From Hyphomicrobiales bacterium (lineage in GTDB: Bacteria; Pseudomonadota; Alphaproteobacteria; Rhizobiales; Rhizobiaceae), in assembly GCA_900473915.1 (NCBI GenBank), contig UCNG01000008.1:253660-317659 (forward strand): a DNA stretch of 64,000 bases, written 5' to 3'. A program made the position numbers and the translations under genes. Below the pieces are notes generated by a model. That model ran no database searches, was not told where the DNA came from, and worked only from the letters and a program-made list of their open reading frames with translations. How positions within the stretch are numbered: position 1 is the first letter of the stretch; each line of letters begins with the position of its first letter. Below, one piece after another: positions 8,500 through 17,126 of the stretch.

Positions 8500-9390
8500 A
8501 TGACGACACTTGAAAACCCCGAAATGCAAGCGCAACTTCTGTCCGCAGCCCTGCCCTATATGCAGCGCTACGAAAACAAGCATGTCGTCGTGAAATATGG
8601 CGGTCACGCCATGGGCAATCCGGAGCTGGGCAAGGCTTTCGCACGCGACATCGCGCTTCTGAAGCAGTCTGGCGTAAACCCGATCGTCGTGCATGGTGGC
8701 GGCCCGCAGATTCAGGCCATGCTGACCAAGCTCGGCATCGAATCCCGCTTTGAAGGCGGCTTGCGCGTCACCGACGAAAAGACCGTCGAAGTGGTGGAAA
8801 TGGTTCTGGCCGGTTCCATCAACAAGGAAATCGTCGCCCTTATCAATGCCGAAGGCGAATGGGCCATCGGGCTTTGCGGCAAGGATGGCAACATGGTCTT
8901 CGCGCAGAAGGCGCACAAGACCGTCCTCGACCCGGATTCCAATATCGAGAAGGTGCTGGACCTCGGCTTCGTCGGCGAACCGGCGGAAGTGGACCGCACC
9001 CTGCTCGATTTGCTGGCCCGCTCCGAAATGATCCCGGTCATTGCGCCGGTCGCGCCGGGCCGCGACGGCCACACCTACAACATCAATGCCGACACTTTTG
9101 CAGGCGCGATTGCCGGTGCGCTCGCCGCAACGCGCCTCCTGTTCCTGACCGATGTTCCGGGCGTTCTCGACAAGGACAAGAACCTCATCAAGGAATTGTC
9201 GGTTGCCGATGCGCAGGCGCTCATCAAGGACGGCACGATTTCCGGCGGCATGATCCCCAAGGTGGAAACCTGCATCGACGCGATCCGCCGCGGCGTGGAA
9301 GGCGTGGTCATTCTCAACGGCAAGACCCCGCATTCGGTGCTGCTGGAGCTTTTCACCGAGCATGGCGCCGGCACGTTGATCGTGCCGTAA
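8500..9390 (+). CDS. argB: Acetylglutamate kinase
   Basis: ArgB phosphorylates N-acetyl-L-glutamate, the second step of arginine synthesis and usually the arginine-feedback point. The 296-residue product has the amino-acid kinase fold. KYGGHAM near residue 29 and VVHGGGPQI near residue 62 are the ATP-phosphate glycine motifs; [15 protein letters not shown] near residue 190 and [12 protein letters not shown] near residue 250 are substrate and nucleotide contacts. The long N-terminal helix ([15 protein letters not shown]) is the feature linked to hexameric, arginine-inhibited enzymes. The ATG at 8500 has GGAG at a good distance; upstream ATGs at 8458 and 8488 are alternatives. The next gene starts 9 bases after the stop. 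Confidence 0.95.
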   Translation: MTTLENPEMQAQLLSAALPYMQRYENKHVVVKYGGHAMGNPELGKAFARDIALLKQSGVNPIVVHGGGPQIQAMLTKLGIESRFEGGLRVTDEKTVEVVEMVLAGSINKEIVALINAEGEWAIGLCGKDGNMVFAQKAHKTVLDPDSNIEKVLDLGFVGEPAEVDRTLLDLLARSEMIPVIAPVAPGRDGHTYNINADTFAGAIAGALAATRLLFLTDVPGVLDKDKNLIKELSVADAQALIKDGTISGGMIPKVETCIDAIRRGVEGVVILNGKTPHSVLLELFTEHGAGTLIVP

Positions 9391-9399
9391 GGAAAGATC

Positions 9400-10104
9400 A
9401 TGACCGATATTCCGGACAGAGCTGCTTTCGCCCACGTCACCGACTGGGTGTTCGACCTCGACAACACGCTCTACCCGCACGCCGCCAATCTGTTTGCGCA
9501 GATTGACGTCAAGATGACGAGCTATGTCGAGGCCCTGTTGAACCTGCCGCGCGACGAAGCGCGCAAGATTCAAAAGCAGTTCTATCTGGAATATGGCACC
9601 ACGCTGAAAGGCTTGATGGAGTGCCATCAGATCGACCCGGACGATTTTCTGCAAAAGGTCCATGACATCGACTATTCCTGGCTGAAACCCGATCCGGCGC
9701 TCGGGCAAGCCATCAAGGCGCTGCCGGGCCGTCGCTTCATCTTCACCAATGGTGATCGCGGCCATGCCGAACGCGCCGCAAGCCAGCTCGGAATCCTCGA
9801 TGATTTCGACGATATTTTCGATATTGTCGCGGCTGGCCTGACCCCGAAGCCGGAACGGATCACCTATGACCGGTTCCTCGGCGCTTTCGGTGTCGATGCG
9901 GGCAAGGCCGTGATGTTCGAGGATCTGGCGCGCAATCTGGTTGTCCCCAAGGCTCTCGGCATGAAAACGGTTCTGGTCGTGCCGAACAATTTTGAGCCTA
10001 CATTTTCCGAAATATGGGAAAGCGACCCCGAGTTCACCGATCAGGTGGACTATGTGACCGACAACCTGACCCTGTTTCTGGAAGAAATTATTGCGCGAAG
10101 ATAG
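9400..10104 (+). CDS. HAD-family pyrimidine 5'-nucleotidase
   Basis: The 234-residue product is a haloacid-dehalogenase hydrolase of the pyrimidine 5'-nucleotidase type (SDT1/PHM8-like). HAD motif I is VFDLDNTLYPH near residues 18-28, with the nucleophile Asp. Motif II is FTNGD near residue 112, motif III the Lys in LTPKPE near residue 150, and motif IV FEDLARN near residue 174. A helical cap lies between motifs I and II. Such enzymes dephosphorylate UMP/CMP or sugar phosphates, but the physiological substrate is uncertain. It follows argB by 9 bases and overlaps the next gene by 14 bases. Confidence 0.88.
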   Translation: MTDIPDRAAFAHVTDWVFDLDNTLYPHAANLFAQIDVKMTSYVEALLNLPRDEARKIQKQFYLEYGTTLKGLMECHQIDPDDFLQKVHDIDYSWLKPDPALGQAIKALPGRRFIFTNGDRGHAERAASQLGILDDFDDIFDIVAAGLTPKPERITYDRFLGAFGVDAGKAVMFEDLARNLVVPKALGMKTVLVVPNNFEPTFSEIWESDPEFTDQVDYVTDNLTLFLEEIIARR

Positions 10105-11035
10105 GCATTTCACCGGACTGGAAAAACATATCGACGAGGCAGCCCACCGCCTTCTCGATAATCTGCCCCGTCACCGGATCAGCGATGCGCTGATCGAATT
10201 TCTGGTTTTCGGGCTGAAACAGGCCTGGGCCTGCCTTTTCGGCGGTGCGATGCTGGCGCTCATCATCGTCACCCGCTGGTTCTGGCCGGATGGCGGTGCC
10301 GCGTTCATCACCCGCTATGATTTCCTGTTCCTTTCCGCGCTCGCGATCCAGCTTGCCATGCTGGTTTTCAAGCTGGAAGCGTGGGAGGAGGCCAAGGTCA
10401 TCCTCATCTTCCATGTCGTCGGCACGGCGATGGAAGTGTTCAAGACCCATGCCGGTTCCTGGGTCTATCCGGAAGAAAACTTCTTCCGCATTGGCGGCGT
10501 GCCGCTTTTCTCCGGCTTCATGTATGCGGCTGTCGGCTCTTATATGGCGCGCATCAATCGCATCTTCGATATAAGGCTGAACCACTATCCGCCGCTTTGG
10601 ATGACCGTGGTTCTGGCGGCCGCGATCTATATCAATTTCTTCGCGCACCACTTCATCTGGGACATGCGCTGGCTGCTGTTCGCCGCGACCTTCGCGCTTT
10701 TCTGGCGCACCAGCATGCATTACCGCGTCTTCCGCTTCCGGCACAAAATGCCGCTGCTGATCGCCTTCCTGCTGACCTCGCTTTTCATCTGGATTGCCGA
10801 AAACATCGGCACATGGTCAAAGGCCTGGCTTTATCCAAACCAGCGCAACGGCTTTGAACTGGTATCGATGAGCAAGCTCGGCTCGTGGTATCTGCTGATG
10901 ATTATCTCGGTCGTGCTGGTGACGCTCGTTCACCGCCCCCGGCCCTACCGGGCCGAAGAAGAGGAGCAAAATAAAACGCCCGGCCTTTTGGCCGGGCGCT
11001 TCCAACAGCCTGTCAAGGGTGATCAGAGCTTGTAG
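10091..11035 (+). CDS. DUF817 family integral membrane protein
   Basis: The 314-residue product is very hydrophobic and aromatic, with about eight membrane segments between residues 40 and 285. It matches the DUF817 type, with KTHAGSWVYPE near residue 120, FSGFMYAAVGSYMAR and FFAHHFIWDMRW. Function is unknown; the conserved His and Trp residues within the membrane hint at an enzymatic or metal-binding role, which is inference. It starts with TTG, overlapping the nucleotidase end by 14 bases. Its last 13 bases overlap the convergent LOG-family gene. The last 20 or so codons contain the terminator hairpin of that gene, so the C-terminal tail is probably not conserved. Confidence 0.75.
   Translation: MREDRHFTGLEKHIDEAAHRLLDNLPRHRISDALIEFLVFGLKQAWACLFGGAMLALIIVTRWFWPDGGAAFITRYDFLFLSALAIQLAMLVFKLEAWEEAKVILIFHVVGTAMEVFKTHAGSWVYPEENFFRIGGVPLFSGFMYAAVGSYMARINRIFDIRLNHYPPLWMTVVLAAAIYINFFAHHFIWDMRWLLFAATFALFWRTSMHYRVFRFRHKMPLLIAFLLTSLFIWIAENIGTWSKAWLYPNQRNGFELVSMSKLGSWYLLMIISVVLVTLVHRPRPYRAEEEEQNKTPGLLAGRFQQPVKGDQSL
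10967..10998 (-). terminator. Terminator of the LOG-family gene, inside the DUF817 coding region
   Basis: CGCCCGGCC (10977-10985) and its complement (10990-10998) form a perfect 9-bp stem with a 4-base loop. On the minus strand the stem is followed by TTTTATTTTG. It lies 25 bases after the minus-strand stop at 11023 and is embedded in the 3' end of the convergent DUF817 gene. Confidence 0.85.
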
Positions 11036-11862
11036 AAATCCTTGATCTGCTCCCAGGCCTCGTCAGCGGTTTCGACAAAATTCAGAAGCTCGATGTCGGC
11101 AGGCGAAATCGTGCCCTGCTCGGCCAGAAACTCGATGTTGATCGCCTTGGTCCAGAACTCCTTGCCGAACAGGATCAGCGGCACGCGCTCCATGCGGTTG
11201 GTCTGGATCAGCGTCATCGCCTCGAAAAGCTCGTCCATCGTTCCAAAACCGCCGGGGAATACGCAGATCGCCTTGGCCCGCATCAGGAAATGCATCTTGC
11301 GGATCGCGAAATAATGGAAGTTGAAGCAGAGATCGGGCGTGACATAGGCGTTGGGCGCCTGCTCGTGCGGCAGCACGATATTGAGGCCGATGGTCGGCGC
11401 GCCGACATCGGCGGCGCCGCGATTGCCCGCTTCCATGACACCGGGACCGCCGCCCGTCACCACGATGAATTCGCGATAATAGGTGGTGGCGGAATATTCC
11501 GAGCAAAGCCGCGCGAATTTGCGCGCTTCCTCGTAATAATGCGCATTGGCTTCGAGGTTCTTTTTCTGCACCTCGTTCTTGGCCGCCCATGCCTCGCCGC
11601 CCGGCTCCGGAATGCGCGCTCCGCCGAACATGACGACGGTGGACTTGATGCCGCGATCGGCGAGGATCATTTCCGGCTTCAGAAGCTCAAGCTGCAACCG
11701 CACCGGGCGCAAATCGCGCCGGGTCATGAAGTCATCGTCAGTGAAAGCAAGGCGATAGGCCGGAGCCTCGGTCTGCGGCGTCTGCGGTACGGTGCGCGCC
11801 TGCTTGACAGCTTCCTCGGAATTGGGGAACGGCGTCCAGCCGGACTTCTCCATCGGGTTCAT
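11023..11862 (-). CDS. LOG family (TIGR00730-like) nucleotide-binding protein
   Basis: The product of about 279 residues has a Rossmann-like fold. It carries GGGPGVMEAGNRGA near residue 135 and the hallmark PGGFGTMDELFEA near residue 200, preceded by an Arg-containing helix. LOG proteins release free cytokinin bases from nucleotide monophosphates in plants. The bacterial members are phosphoribohydrolases, or nucleotide-monophosphate nucleosidases when long, and this is one of the longer forms with about 75 extra N-terminal residues. The ATG at 11860-11862 has a GCAGGTGAG site; a start at 11907 lacks one. It converges on the DUF817 gene with a 13-base overlap. Confidence 0.85.
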   Translation of the reverse strand: MNPMEKSGWTPFPNSEEAVKQARTVPQTPQTEAPAYRLAFTDDDFMTRRDLRPVRLQLELLKPEMILADRGIKSTVVMFGGARIPEPGGEAWAAKNEVQKKNLEANAHYYEEARKFARLCSEYSATTYYREFIVVTGGGPGVMEAGNRGAADVGAPTIGLNIVLPHEQAPNAYVTPDLCFNFHYFAIRKMHFLMRAKAICVFPGGFGTMDELFEAMTLIQTNRMERVPLILFGKEFWTKAINIEFLAEQGTISPADIELLNFVETADEAWEQIKDFYKL

Positions 11863-12068
11863 GCTTCTCACCTGCTCTTTCATTCCGCCATGCAAAGAAT
11901 TGAACATTCATTCTGGCGCTAATTGCTTAATCTGTCTCAAACGTGGCGCCGCAATCGGATCACGAACGCGATTGACCCATATGGCGCCATCGCTTAATCA
12001 ATTTCCCAGCAAACGGGCTGGACCTCTCCCGCCTGCCTTCCGCCGCCCCATCATGGAGACCGCACCTT

Positions 12069-12923
12069 ATGACCAAGCCAGACCTCGCCTCCCTTGAGAA
12101 GACAATCGACAAGGCTTTCGACGAGCGCGACGGCATCAATACGGCAACGCGCGGTGAAGTGCGCGATGCCGTCGAACAATCGCTCATTCTGCTCGACCGC
12201 GGTGAAGCCCGTGTCGCAGAAAAACAGGCGGACGGCAACTGGCATGTCAACCAATGGCTGAAGAAAGCGGTTCTGCTCTCCTTCCGCCTCAACCCGATGG
12301 AAGTCATCAAGGGCGGCCCCGGCCAGTCGTCCTGGTGGGACAAGGTTCCTTCAAAGTTCGACGGATGGACGGCCAACGAGTTTGAAAAGGCTGGCTTCCG
12401 CGCCGTGCCGAACTGCGTCGTGCGTCACTCGGCCTATATCGCGCCGAACGCGATCCTCATGCCTTCCTTCGTCAATCTCGGCGCCTATGTCGGTGAAGGT
12501 ACGATGGTCGACACCTGGGCGACGGTCGGCTCCTGCGCGCAGATCGGCAAGAACGTTCATCTTTCCGGCGGCGTCGGCATTGGCGGCGTGCTGGAGCCGA
12601 TGCAGGCTGGCCCGACCATCATCGAGGACAATTGCTTCATCGGCGCGCGTTCGGAAGTCGTCGAAGGCTGCATCGTGCGCGAAGGCTCGGTCCTCGGCAT
12701 GGGCGTCTTCATCGGCAAGTCCACCAAGATCGTGGACCGCGCCACGGGCGAGGTCTTCTACGGCGAAGTGCCGCCCTATTCGGTCGTCGTTGCGGGCACC
12801 ATGCCGGGCAAGAACGTTCCGGGCGAAAACTGGGGTCCAAGCCTCTATTGCGCCGTCATCGTCAAGCGCGTCGATGAAAAAACCCGCTCCAAGACGTCGA
12901 TCAACGAATTGCTGCGTGATTGA
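12069..12923 (+). CDS. dapD: 2,3,4,5-tetrahydropyridine-2,6-dicarboxylate N-succinyltransferase
   Basis: DapD transfers succinyl from succinyl-CoA to tetrahydrodipicolinate in the succinylase branch of lysine/diaminopimelate synthesis. The 284-residue product has an N-terminal helical domain (residues 1-100). A left-handed beta-helix follows, made of hexapeptide repeats ([20 protein letters not shown] to [19 protein letters not shown], residues 120-220). The C-terminal tail is typical of trimeric DapD. dapE lies 2.3 kb downstream and dapB 24 kb away, so the pathway genes are near but not contiguous. Confidence 0.97.
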   Translation: MTKPDLASLEKTIDKAFDERDGINTATRGEVRDAVEQSLILLDRGEARVAEKQADGNWHVNQWLKKAVLLSFRLNPMEVIKGGPGQSSWWDKVPSKFDGWTANEFEKAGFRAVPNCVVRHSAYIAPNAILMPSFVNLGAYVGEGTMVDTWATVGSCAQIGKNVHLSGGVGIGGVLEPMQAGPTIIEDNCFIGARSEVVEGCIVREGSVLGMGVFIGKSTKIVDRATGEVFYGEVPPYSVVVAGTMPGKNVPGENWGPSLYCAVIVKRVDEKTRSKTSINELLRD

Positions 12924-12924
12924 C

Positions 12925-13030
12925 TAGAGCATTTCCAGCAAAAGTGTGAAACGGTTTTGCGTTCGGAAATGCGGAAAAACAAATGGATAGAGCGGTTCCA
13001 ACGATTCCGTCAAAACAGGAACCGCTCTAA
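12925..13030. repeat. Interspersed palindromic repeat, family A copy 3
   Basis: It starts with TAGAGCATTTCCAGCAAAAG, two bases after the dapD stop, and ends with the inverted pair GAGCGGTTCC / GGAACCGCTC. The opening block is nearly identical to the reverse complement of the end of the copy at 33081-33185. Confidence 0.75.
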
Positions 13031-13050
13031 CAATACGCCATCCGAAAAGA

Positions 13051-13080
13051 AAAAGGCGAAGCCCGCAAGCTTCGCCTTTT
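13051..13080. terminator. Terminator after dapD
   Basis: A perfect 12-bp inverted repeat (AAAAGGCGAAGC at 13051-13062, complement at 13069-13080) has a 6-base loop and A/T runs on both arms. It can work in both directions, ending dapD transcripts and minus-strand readthrough from the small secreted protein gene. Confidence 0.85.
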
Positions 13081-13203
13081 GCATTTCATGCGCGCCCCTT
13101 TGGATGGCGCAATGCCTCTGATCCGGGCAATCCGGGGAGACACAGACGCCATCCTCCGGGGAGATTCTCGATTGCGGCCTTGACCGCCTTCCGGCATTCC
13201 ATC

Positions 13204-13244
13204 GGCCATCCCGTGCGTGAGGGGGAGAAACGCAAGGGATGGCC
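13204..13244. other. Imperfect long hairpin downstream of the first DUF680-like gene
   Basis: GGCCATCCC (13204-13212) pairs with GGGATGGCC (13236-13244). Inside, TGCGT (13214-13218) pairs with ACGCA (13230-13234), with one-base bulges between the stems. It lies 27 bases beyond the minus-strand stop at 13271 and may protect the 3' end of that short mRNA or terminate it. Confidence 0.55.
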
Positions 13245-13270
13245 TGGGGATTTCCAGCTCTCAGAAAGAA

Positions 13271-13531
13271 TTAGTTCTGATAGCTGGACGGGGAAGCGTC
13301 GCCAAAGCGATGAGCCGAACCGTTCTGCTCAACCGGCGAAGACTGGCGAATGGAAGCCGGAGCCGTGTAATCAATGTTGCCGCGGGGCGCAGCAACCGGA
13401 GCCTGGCCAAGCTGGGTGAAAGCCTTGTCCTGGGCTGCCATGTCTTCCGGCTGGCCGACGAACGGGTTTTCTGCATAGGCGGCACCGGCGCTAAGGGCGA
13501 CAGCAAGAGCGGCAAAAGCGAACTTCTTCAT
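13271..13531 (-). CDS. Small secreted DUF680-like protein, paralogue 1
   Basis: The 86-residue product has a clear signal peptide (MKKFAFAALAVALSAGAAYA) and a mature peptide of about 66 residues. The C terminus NGSAHRFGDASPSSYQN is almost identical to that of the protein encoded 230 bases upstream (13761-13988). Both share ENP.VG.P near the mature N terminus and DYTAPASI in the middle. Short exported proteins of this type are restricted to Rhizobiales as far as I recall, and their function is unknown. The pair is a local duplication with a diverged centre. Confidence 0.75.
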   Translation of the reverse strand: MKKFAFAALAVALSAGAAYAENPFVGQPEDMAAQDKAFTQLGQAPVAAPRGNIDYTAPASIRQSSPVEQNGSAHRFGDASPSSYQN

Positions 13532-13760
13532 TTCTTTAATCCTTTTTCATTGTGTCCCCGATTTCGGCATTCGCCGATCAGCTTTTTGAGACCGTGTCTC
13601 AAGCCTGCAAGGGACATTCTACTGGCTATCAACTGGGCCTTCGTGGCCCGCCCTGAGTGTCAGGCGCATCTGGGAGGACATGCCCCGACACTTTCGGGAT
13701 TACATACAGGGGTATTTCATTCATCCCCGGCCTTCTGGACCGGGAAGCCCTGACGGACTC

Positions 13761-13988
13761 TTAGTTCTCATAAGAGGAAGGCGACGCATCGCCGAAGCGG
13801 TGAGCGGAACCATTCTGATAAACCGGAGCCTTGATCGAGGCAGGAGCCGTGTAGTCAAGCTTCTGGGAAGCGACCGGGGTGCGGTCGTTTGCATAAAGAT
13901 TGGCAGGCTCGCCCACATGCGGGTTTTCTGCAAAGGCGGCACCGGCGGTAAGAGCAAGAGCAGCGGCAGCAAGAACAATCTTCTTCAT
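13761..13988 (-). CDS. Small secreted DUF680-like protein, paralogue 2
   Basis: The 75-residue product has the signal peptide MKKIVLAAAALALTAGAAFA, then ENPHVGEPANL, LDYTAPASI and the C-terminal block NGSAHRFGDASPSSYEN. It lacks about 11 residues found in paralogue 1 between these blocks. The ATG has a TAGGAAAATG context with GGAGATAGG upstream. The two genes are separated by 229 bases, so each probably has its own promoter. Function is unknown; strict conservation of the C-terminal 15 residues suggests a binding or anchoring motif. Confidence 0.75.
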   Translation of the reverse strand: MKKIVLAAAALALTAGAAFAENPHVGEPANLYANDRTPVASQKLDYTAPASIKAPVYQNGSAHRFGDASPSSYEN

Positions 13989-14329
13989 TTTCCTATCTCC
14001 TTGGAAAGTGGAGCGGCGTTTTGTTCGTCGTTCCGATGCACCTCAGATGGGCGACAGTGCCTAGGATTTCCAGTCACGAAAATGTTAAATAGATCACACA
14101 TTTGTGCATCCAAAATCTTGGACCCAATCAAGAATGGTCTAATTTTTCAAATGAAAACATAAAGATAGCTGATATACTAATCTTCACGCGACTGTTACAC
14201 AGTGATTTTTGTTCAAGAAGCGCGAACAGTCTGTCCGAATATATTGTCCAATGAGAGTGAACAATGGCCCATTTTCCGAAAACAGGAGGCTGACCGGCCC
14301 TCCCCCGGCAGGACGGCCTAACGACCAGC
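13989..14329. other. Gene-free A/T-richer intergenic stretch
   Basis: This stretch upstream of the DUF680-like pair holds no supported gene. It is A/T-richer than its surroundings around 14080-14200 and must contain the promoter of the minus-strand small gene at 13988. I see no repeat of either interspersed family in it. Confidence 0.4.
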
Positions 14330-14366
14330 CAAAAGAAAAGCCGCATCGAATGCGGCTCTTCTTTTG
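14330..14366 (-). terminator. Terminator of the BTLCP gene
   Basis: GCCGCAT (14340-14346) and ATGCGGC (14350-14356) form the core stem with a CGA loop, extended by CAAAAGAA pairing with TTCTTTTG. It lies 43 bases past the minus-strand stop at 14409 and has A/T tracts on both sides. Confidence 0.8.
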
Positions 14367-14408
14367 CTCACGGCTCGCCGATGGAATACGGGAAACCGGC
14401 TGGTATGT

Positions 14409-14993
14409 TCAGTTATTCGCGACAGCGACCGAGCGCCCGACGATGGAAACCCACTGGCCGGAATTGGCTGGCGATTGCATCTTGATATAGCGATAGGATG
14501 TTTTCTCGACCGGCAGCACCTCGTCGCGCAGATTGTCGAGAATATAATCGCCGTGATCGGTGCGGGCGGTCAGGACCACATGCGGCTCGCTGCCCTGTAC
14601 CATGGTGACAAGCAGCAATGACGGGCTGATGCCCCGCGCCATCAATTGCGCCCGCTTCATCAGCACATAGTCTTCGCAATCGCCCTTGCCGTTGACCGGA
14701 AGCGTCCAGTAGTCGCGCTTGCCGTAATTATCCTGATCGGAAACCGGCTTGATACGATGGTTGACGGAGCTGCTGACCGATTGCAGCAGTTTCATGCGCT
14801 GCGGGGTCAGCTTCATCGGCGGCAGCACGCGATGCCCGCCGCAATCGCGCTTGTTGCGATCGCAGTATTCCTTGTGTCCGTAAGGAATGCTTGTAAGCGC
14901 GCCTGCTTCACTCCATTGCGCGGCCTTGGCCGGTATTGTCGTCGCCCCGAAGAGCACCATCATGCCTGCTATCGCAGAAGTGACAAAACGCAT
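14409..14993 (-). CDS. Bacterial transglutaminase-like cysteine peptidase (BTLCP, C93)
   Basis: The product of 194 residues has a signal peptide ending in PAKA and a transglutaminase-like domain of the BTLCP type. The catalytic triad is visible: Cys in GKGDCEDYV near residue 104, His in SEPHVVLTA near residue 138, and Asp in YILDNLR near residue 152. Extra cysteines in YCDRNKRDCGG may form a disulfide. Family members such as LapG are periplasmic proteases regulated by cyclic-di-GMP through LapD; many Rhizobiales carry this shorter orphan type. No LapD gene is nearby. The start at 14993 is preferred to a TTG six bases upstream. Confidence 0.85.
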   Translation of the reverse strand: MRFVTSAIAGMMVLFGATTIPAKAAQWSEAGALTSIPYGHKEYCDRNKRDCGGHRVLPPMKLTPQRMKLLQSVSSSVNHRIKPVSDQDNYGKRDYWTLPVNGKGDCEDYVLMKRAQLMARGISPSLLLVTMVQGSEPHVVLTARTDHGDYILDNLRDEVLPVEKTSYRYIKMQSPANSGQWVSIVGRSVAVANN

Positions 14994-15246
14994 GCGCAAT
15001 TTCCCATTTTAAAAGAGTCCCCGTTGACCGGCCCTTTGCGGGTCTCGTTATCAACTCTTTTTTAACTAACGATGACAGGCCCCCATCGGTCAAGAAAATT
15101 TCGTTCTCAAATTGCGACCTATATGGAAAAGCGCGCGGTGAACGAAATTGCGACATGACTTTGTCTGATTGATTGTGGTTCCATCCGAACGCATCCCGAT
15201 CTAGTCTCACAGTCCAGACGATTCTTGGTCAACAGAAGCCGACATT

Positions 15247-16455
15247 ATGAGTTTAGCCGTCAATCCCGCCGATAATCTTGCCGCCCTGATCCGCTGCCCA
15301 TCTGTCACGCCCGCCGAGGGCGGCGCGCTGACGGCGCTGGAAGCCATGCTGAAGCCGATGGGATTTTCAGTGGAGCGGCCCGTCTTCCGCGAGGAAGGCA
15401 CGCCCGATATCGAAAATCTCTATGCCCGCAAGTCAGGCAATGGCCCGCATCTTATGTTCGCGGGCCATACCGATGTCGTGCCGCCCGGCAATGAAGGCGA
15501 CTGGAAGCATCCGCCCTTCTCCGCCGCCATCGAAGACGGCGTGATGTACGGTCGCGGCGCGGTGGACATGAAAGGCGGCGTCGCCTGTTTCGTCGCAGCC
15601 GTTGCCCGCCACATCGAAAAGCATGGCAGCATCAAGGGCAGCGTTTCCTTCCTGATCACCGGTGACGAGGAAGGCCCGGCCATCAATGGCACCGTCAAGC
15701 TTCTCGACTGGGCAAAGCAGCGCGGCGAAAGCTGGGACGCATCCATCGTCGGCGAGCCGACCAACCCGAACGTGCTCGGCGACATGATCAAGATCGGACG
15801 GCGCGGCTCGCTTTCCGGCACGATCACCGTCCATGGCGTGCAGGGCCATGCCGCCTATCCTCATCTGGCCGAAAATCCGGTGCGCGGCATCACAACGCTG
15901 GTCGACAGCCTGCTTTACCCGGCTTTCGATGAAGGCACGGCAGATTTTCAGGCCAGCAATCTGGAAGTCACCACCATCGATGTGGGCAACAAGGCCACCA
16001 ATGTCATCGCGAACAGGGCAACCGCCTCGTTCAACATCCGCTTCAACGACACATGGACGGCAGAAACCTTGCAGGCCGAAATCGTGGCGCGCCTCGAAAA
16101 GGCCGCTCGCGACAACCGCCTGCGTCCGGGGCGCGAAACGCCGATCAATTATGAACTGACCTGGCGCGAGCATCCGAGCCATGTGTTCCTGACCCGCGAC
16201 GAAAAGCTGATCGGCACACTGAGCGCATCGGTGGAGGCTGTCACCGGCAAGCGCCCGGAACTGTCGACTTCTGGCGGCACCTCGGACGCCCGCTTCATCA
16301 AGGATTACTGCCCGGTGGTCGAGTTCGGCCTTGTCGGGCAGACCATGCATATGGTTGACGAGCGCGTGGCCCTTGCCGACCTCGAAGGGCTGACACAGAT
16401 TTATGAGCGCTTCATTGCCGATTTCTTTGGGCCGATTTCTTTGGGTAGTGCATAG
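15247..16455 (+). CDS. dapE: Succinyl-diaminopimelate desuccinylase
   Basis: DapE is a dizinc hydrolase that removes succinate from N-succinyl-LL-diaminopimelate, giving the precursor of lysine and peptidoglycan. The 402-residue product shows the M20 metal ligands: GHTDVVPPG near residue 78, [10 protein letters not shown] near residue 109, and GDEEGPA near residue 143 with the catalytic Glu. The lid/dimerisation domain spans about residues 190-300, and [10 protein letters not shown] near the C terminus carries the last His. The final residues (GPISLGSA) contain a short internal repeat. The next gene lies 54 bases downstream on the same strand. Confidence 0.96.
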   Translation: MSLAVNPADNLAALIRCPSVTPAEGGALTALEAMLKPMGFSVERPVFREEGTPDIENLYARKSGNGPHLMFAGHTDVVPPGNEGDWKHPPFSAAIEDGVMYGRGAVDMKGGVACFVAAVARHIEKHGSIKGSVSFLITGDEEGPAINGTVKLLDWAKQRGESWDASIVGEPTNPNVLGDMIKIGRRGSLSGTITVHGVQGHAAYPHLAENPVRGITTLVDSLLYPAFDEGTADFQASNLEVTTIDVGNKATNVIANRATASFNIRFNDTWTAETLQAEIVARLEKAARDNRLRPGRETPINYELTWREHPSHVFLTRDEKLIGTLSASVEAVTGKRPELSTSGGTSDARFIKDYCPVVEFGLVGQTMHMVDERVALADLEGLTQIYERFIADFFGPISLGSA

Positions 16456-16509
16456 CCCCGGACAGTCGCACGACCTGTCCGCCGGATTATGCGAAAGTTT
16501 GGGACTCTC

Positions 16510-17115
16510 ATGCCAAGCCTGGACGATATTTTCAGATATTTCTGGGGCGTCTGGAAAATGATGCTCGGGCGCAAGGAAGGCCTGAATTATCTCGACATAT
16601 CCGCCGAGGGCTTCTGGTCGTCTTTCTATGCGATCGCCATTGCGCTGCCGCCGATGTTCGCAAGCTGGGTGGCCTATGCGGCGAACCTGACGGCGGGCCG
16701 CGAGGAAGCGGGCCTGCGCTTTGCCATCGTCACCCGCGCCGCCTTCGTGGACATCGCGGCCTGGGTTATTCCGCTCGTCATCATCGGCGCGCTCGCAAGC
16801 CGCATCGGCATCGCCAAGCGCTATGCGGCTTTCGTGATCGCCACCAATTGGGGCAGCGCCCTGATTTCGTGGATATTCGCGCCCATCACGTTGCTGCAAC
16901 TGTTCTTTCCCGGACGGCTCGATGTGTCGACATTGTTCGCCTTCATCATATTCGGCATATCCATCGTTTTGAGCTACAGGCTGACATTCGTCGCACTGCA
17001 GCGCCCGCATGCCTATGCCGCGCCGTTCTTCGCAAGCATCTTCTTCGGCTCGCTGTTCTTGACCGTCCTACTGCAAAATTTACTCGGGATCGGCTTTGAA
17101 CCCCACGCTTACTAA
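16510..17115 (+). CDS. Conserved integral membrane protein of unknown function
   Basis: The product of about 201 residues begins MPSLDDIFRYFWGVWKM and has five or so hydrophobic segments from residue 45 to the C terminus. I do not recognise an established domain. Its amphipathic start and distribution of segments resemble Yip1/transporter-like proteins common in Rhizobiales. I prefer ATG 16510, preceded by GGGA; an ATG at 16489 would add seven residues. The placement just after dapE is probably an operon, but a link to lysine synthesis is not shown. Confidence 0.7.
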   Translation: MPSLDDIFRYFWGVWKMMLGRKEGLNYLDISAEGFWSSFYAIAIALPPMFASWVAYAANLTAGREEAGLRFAIVTRAAFVDIAAWVIPLVIIGALASRIGIAKRYAAFVIATNWGSALISWIFAPITLLQLFFPGRLDVSTLFAFIIFGISIVLSYRLTFVALQRPHAYAAPFFASIFFGSLFLTVLLQNLLGIGFEPHAY

Positions 17116-17126
17116 TACGATAGCCG

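Noticed and set aside
15048-15070. TTATCAAC-like sequence resembling a DnaA box
   Set aside because: A single poor match (also near 33193) without clustering, A/T-rich unwinding region or dnaA gene; not an origin.
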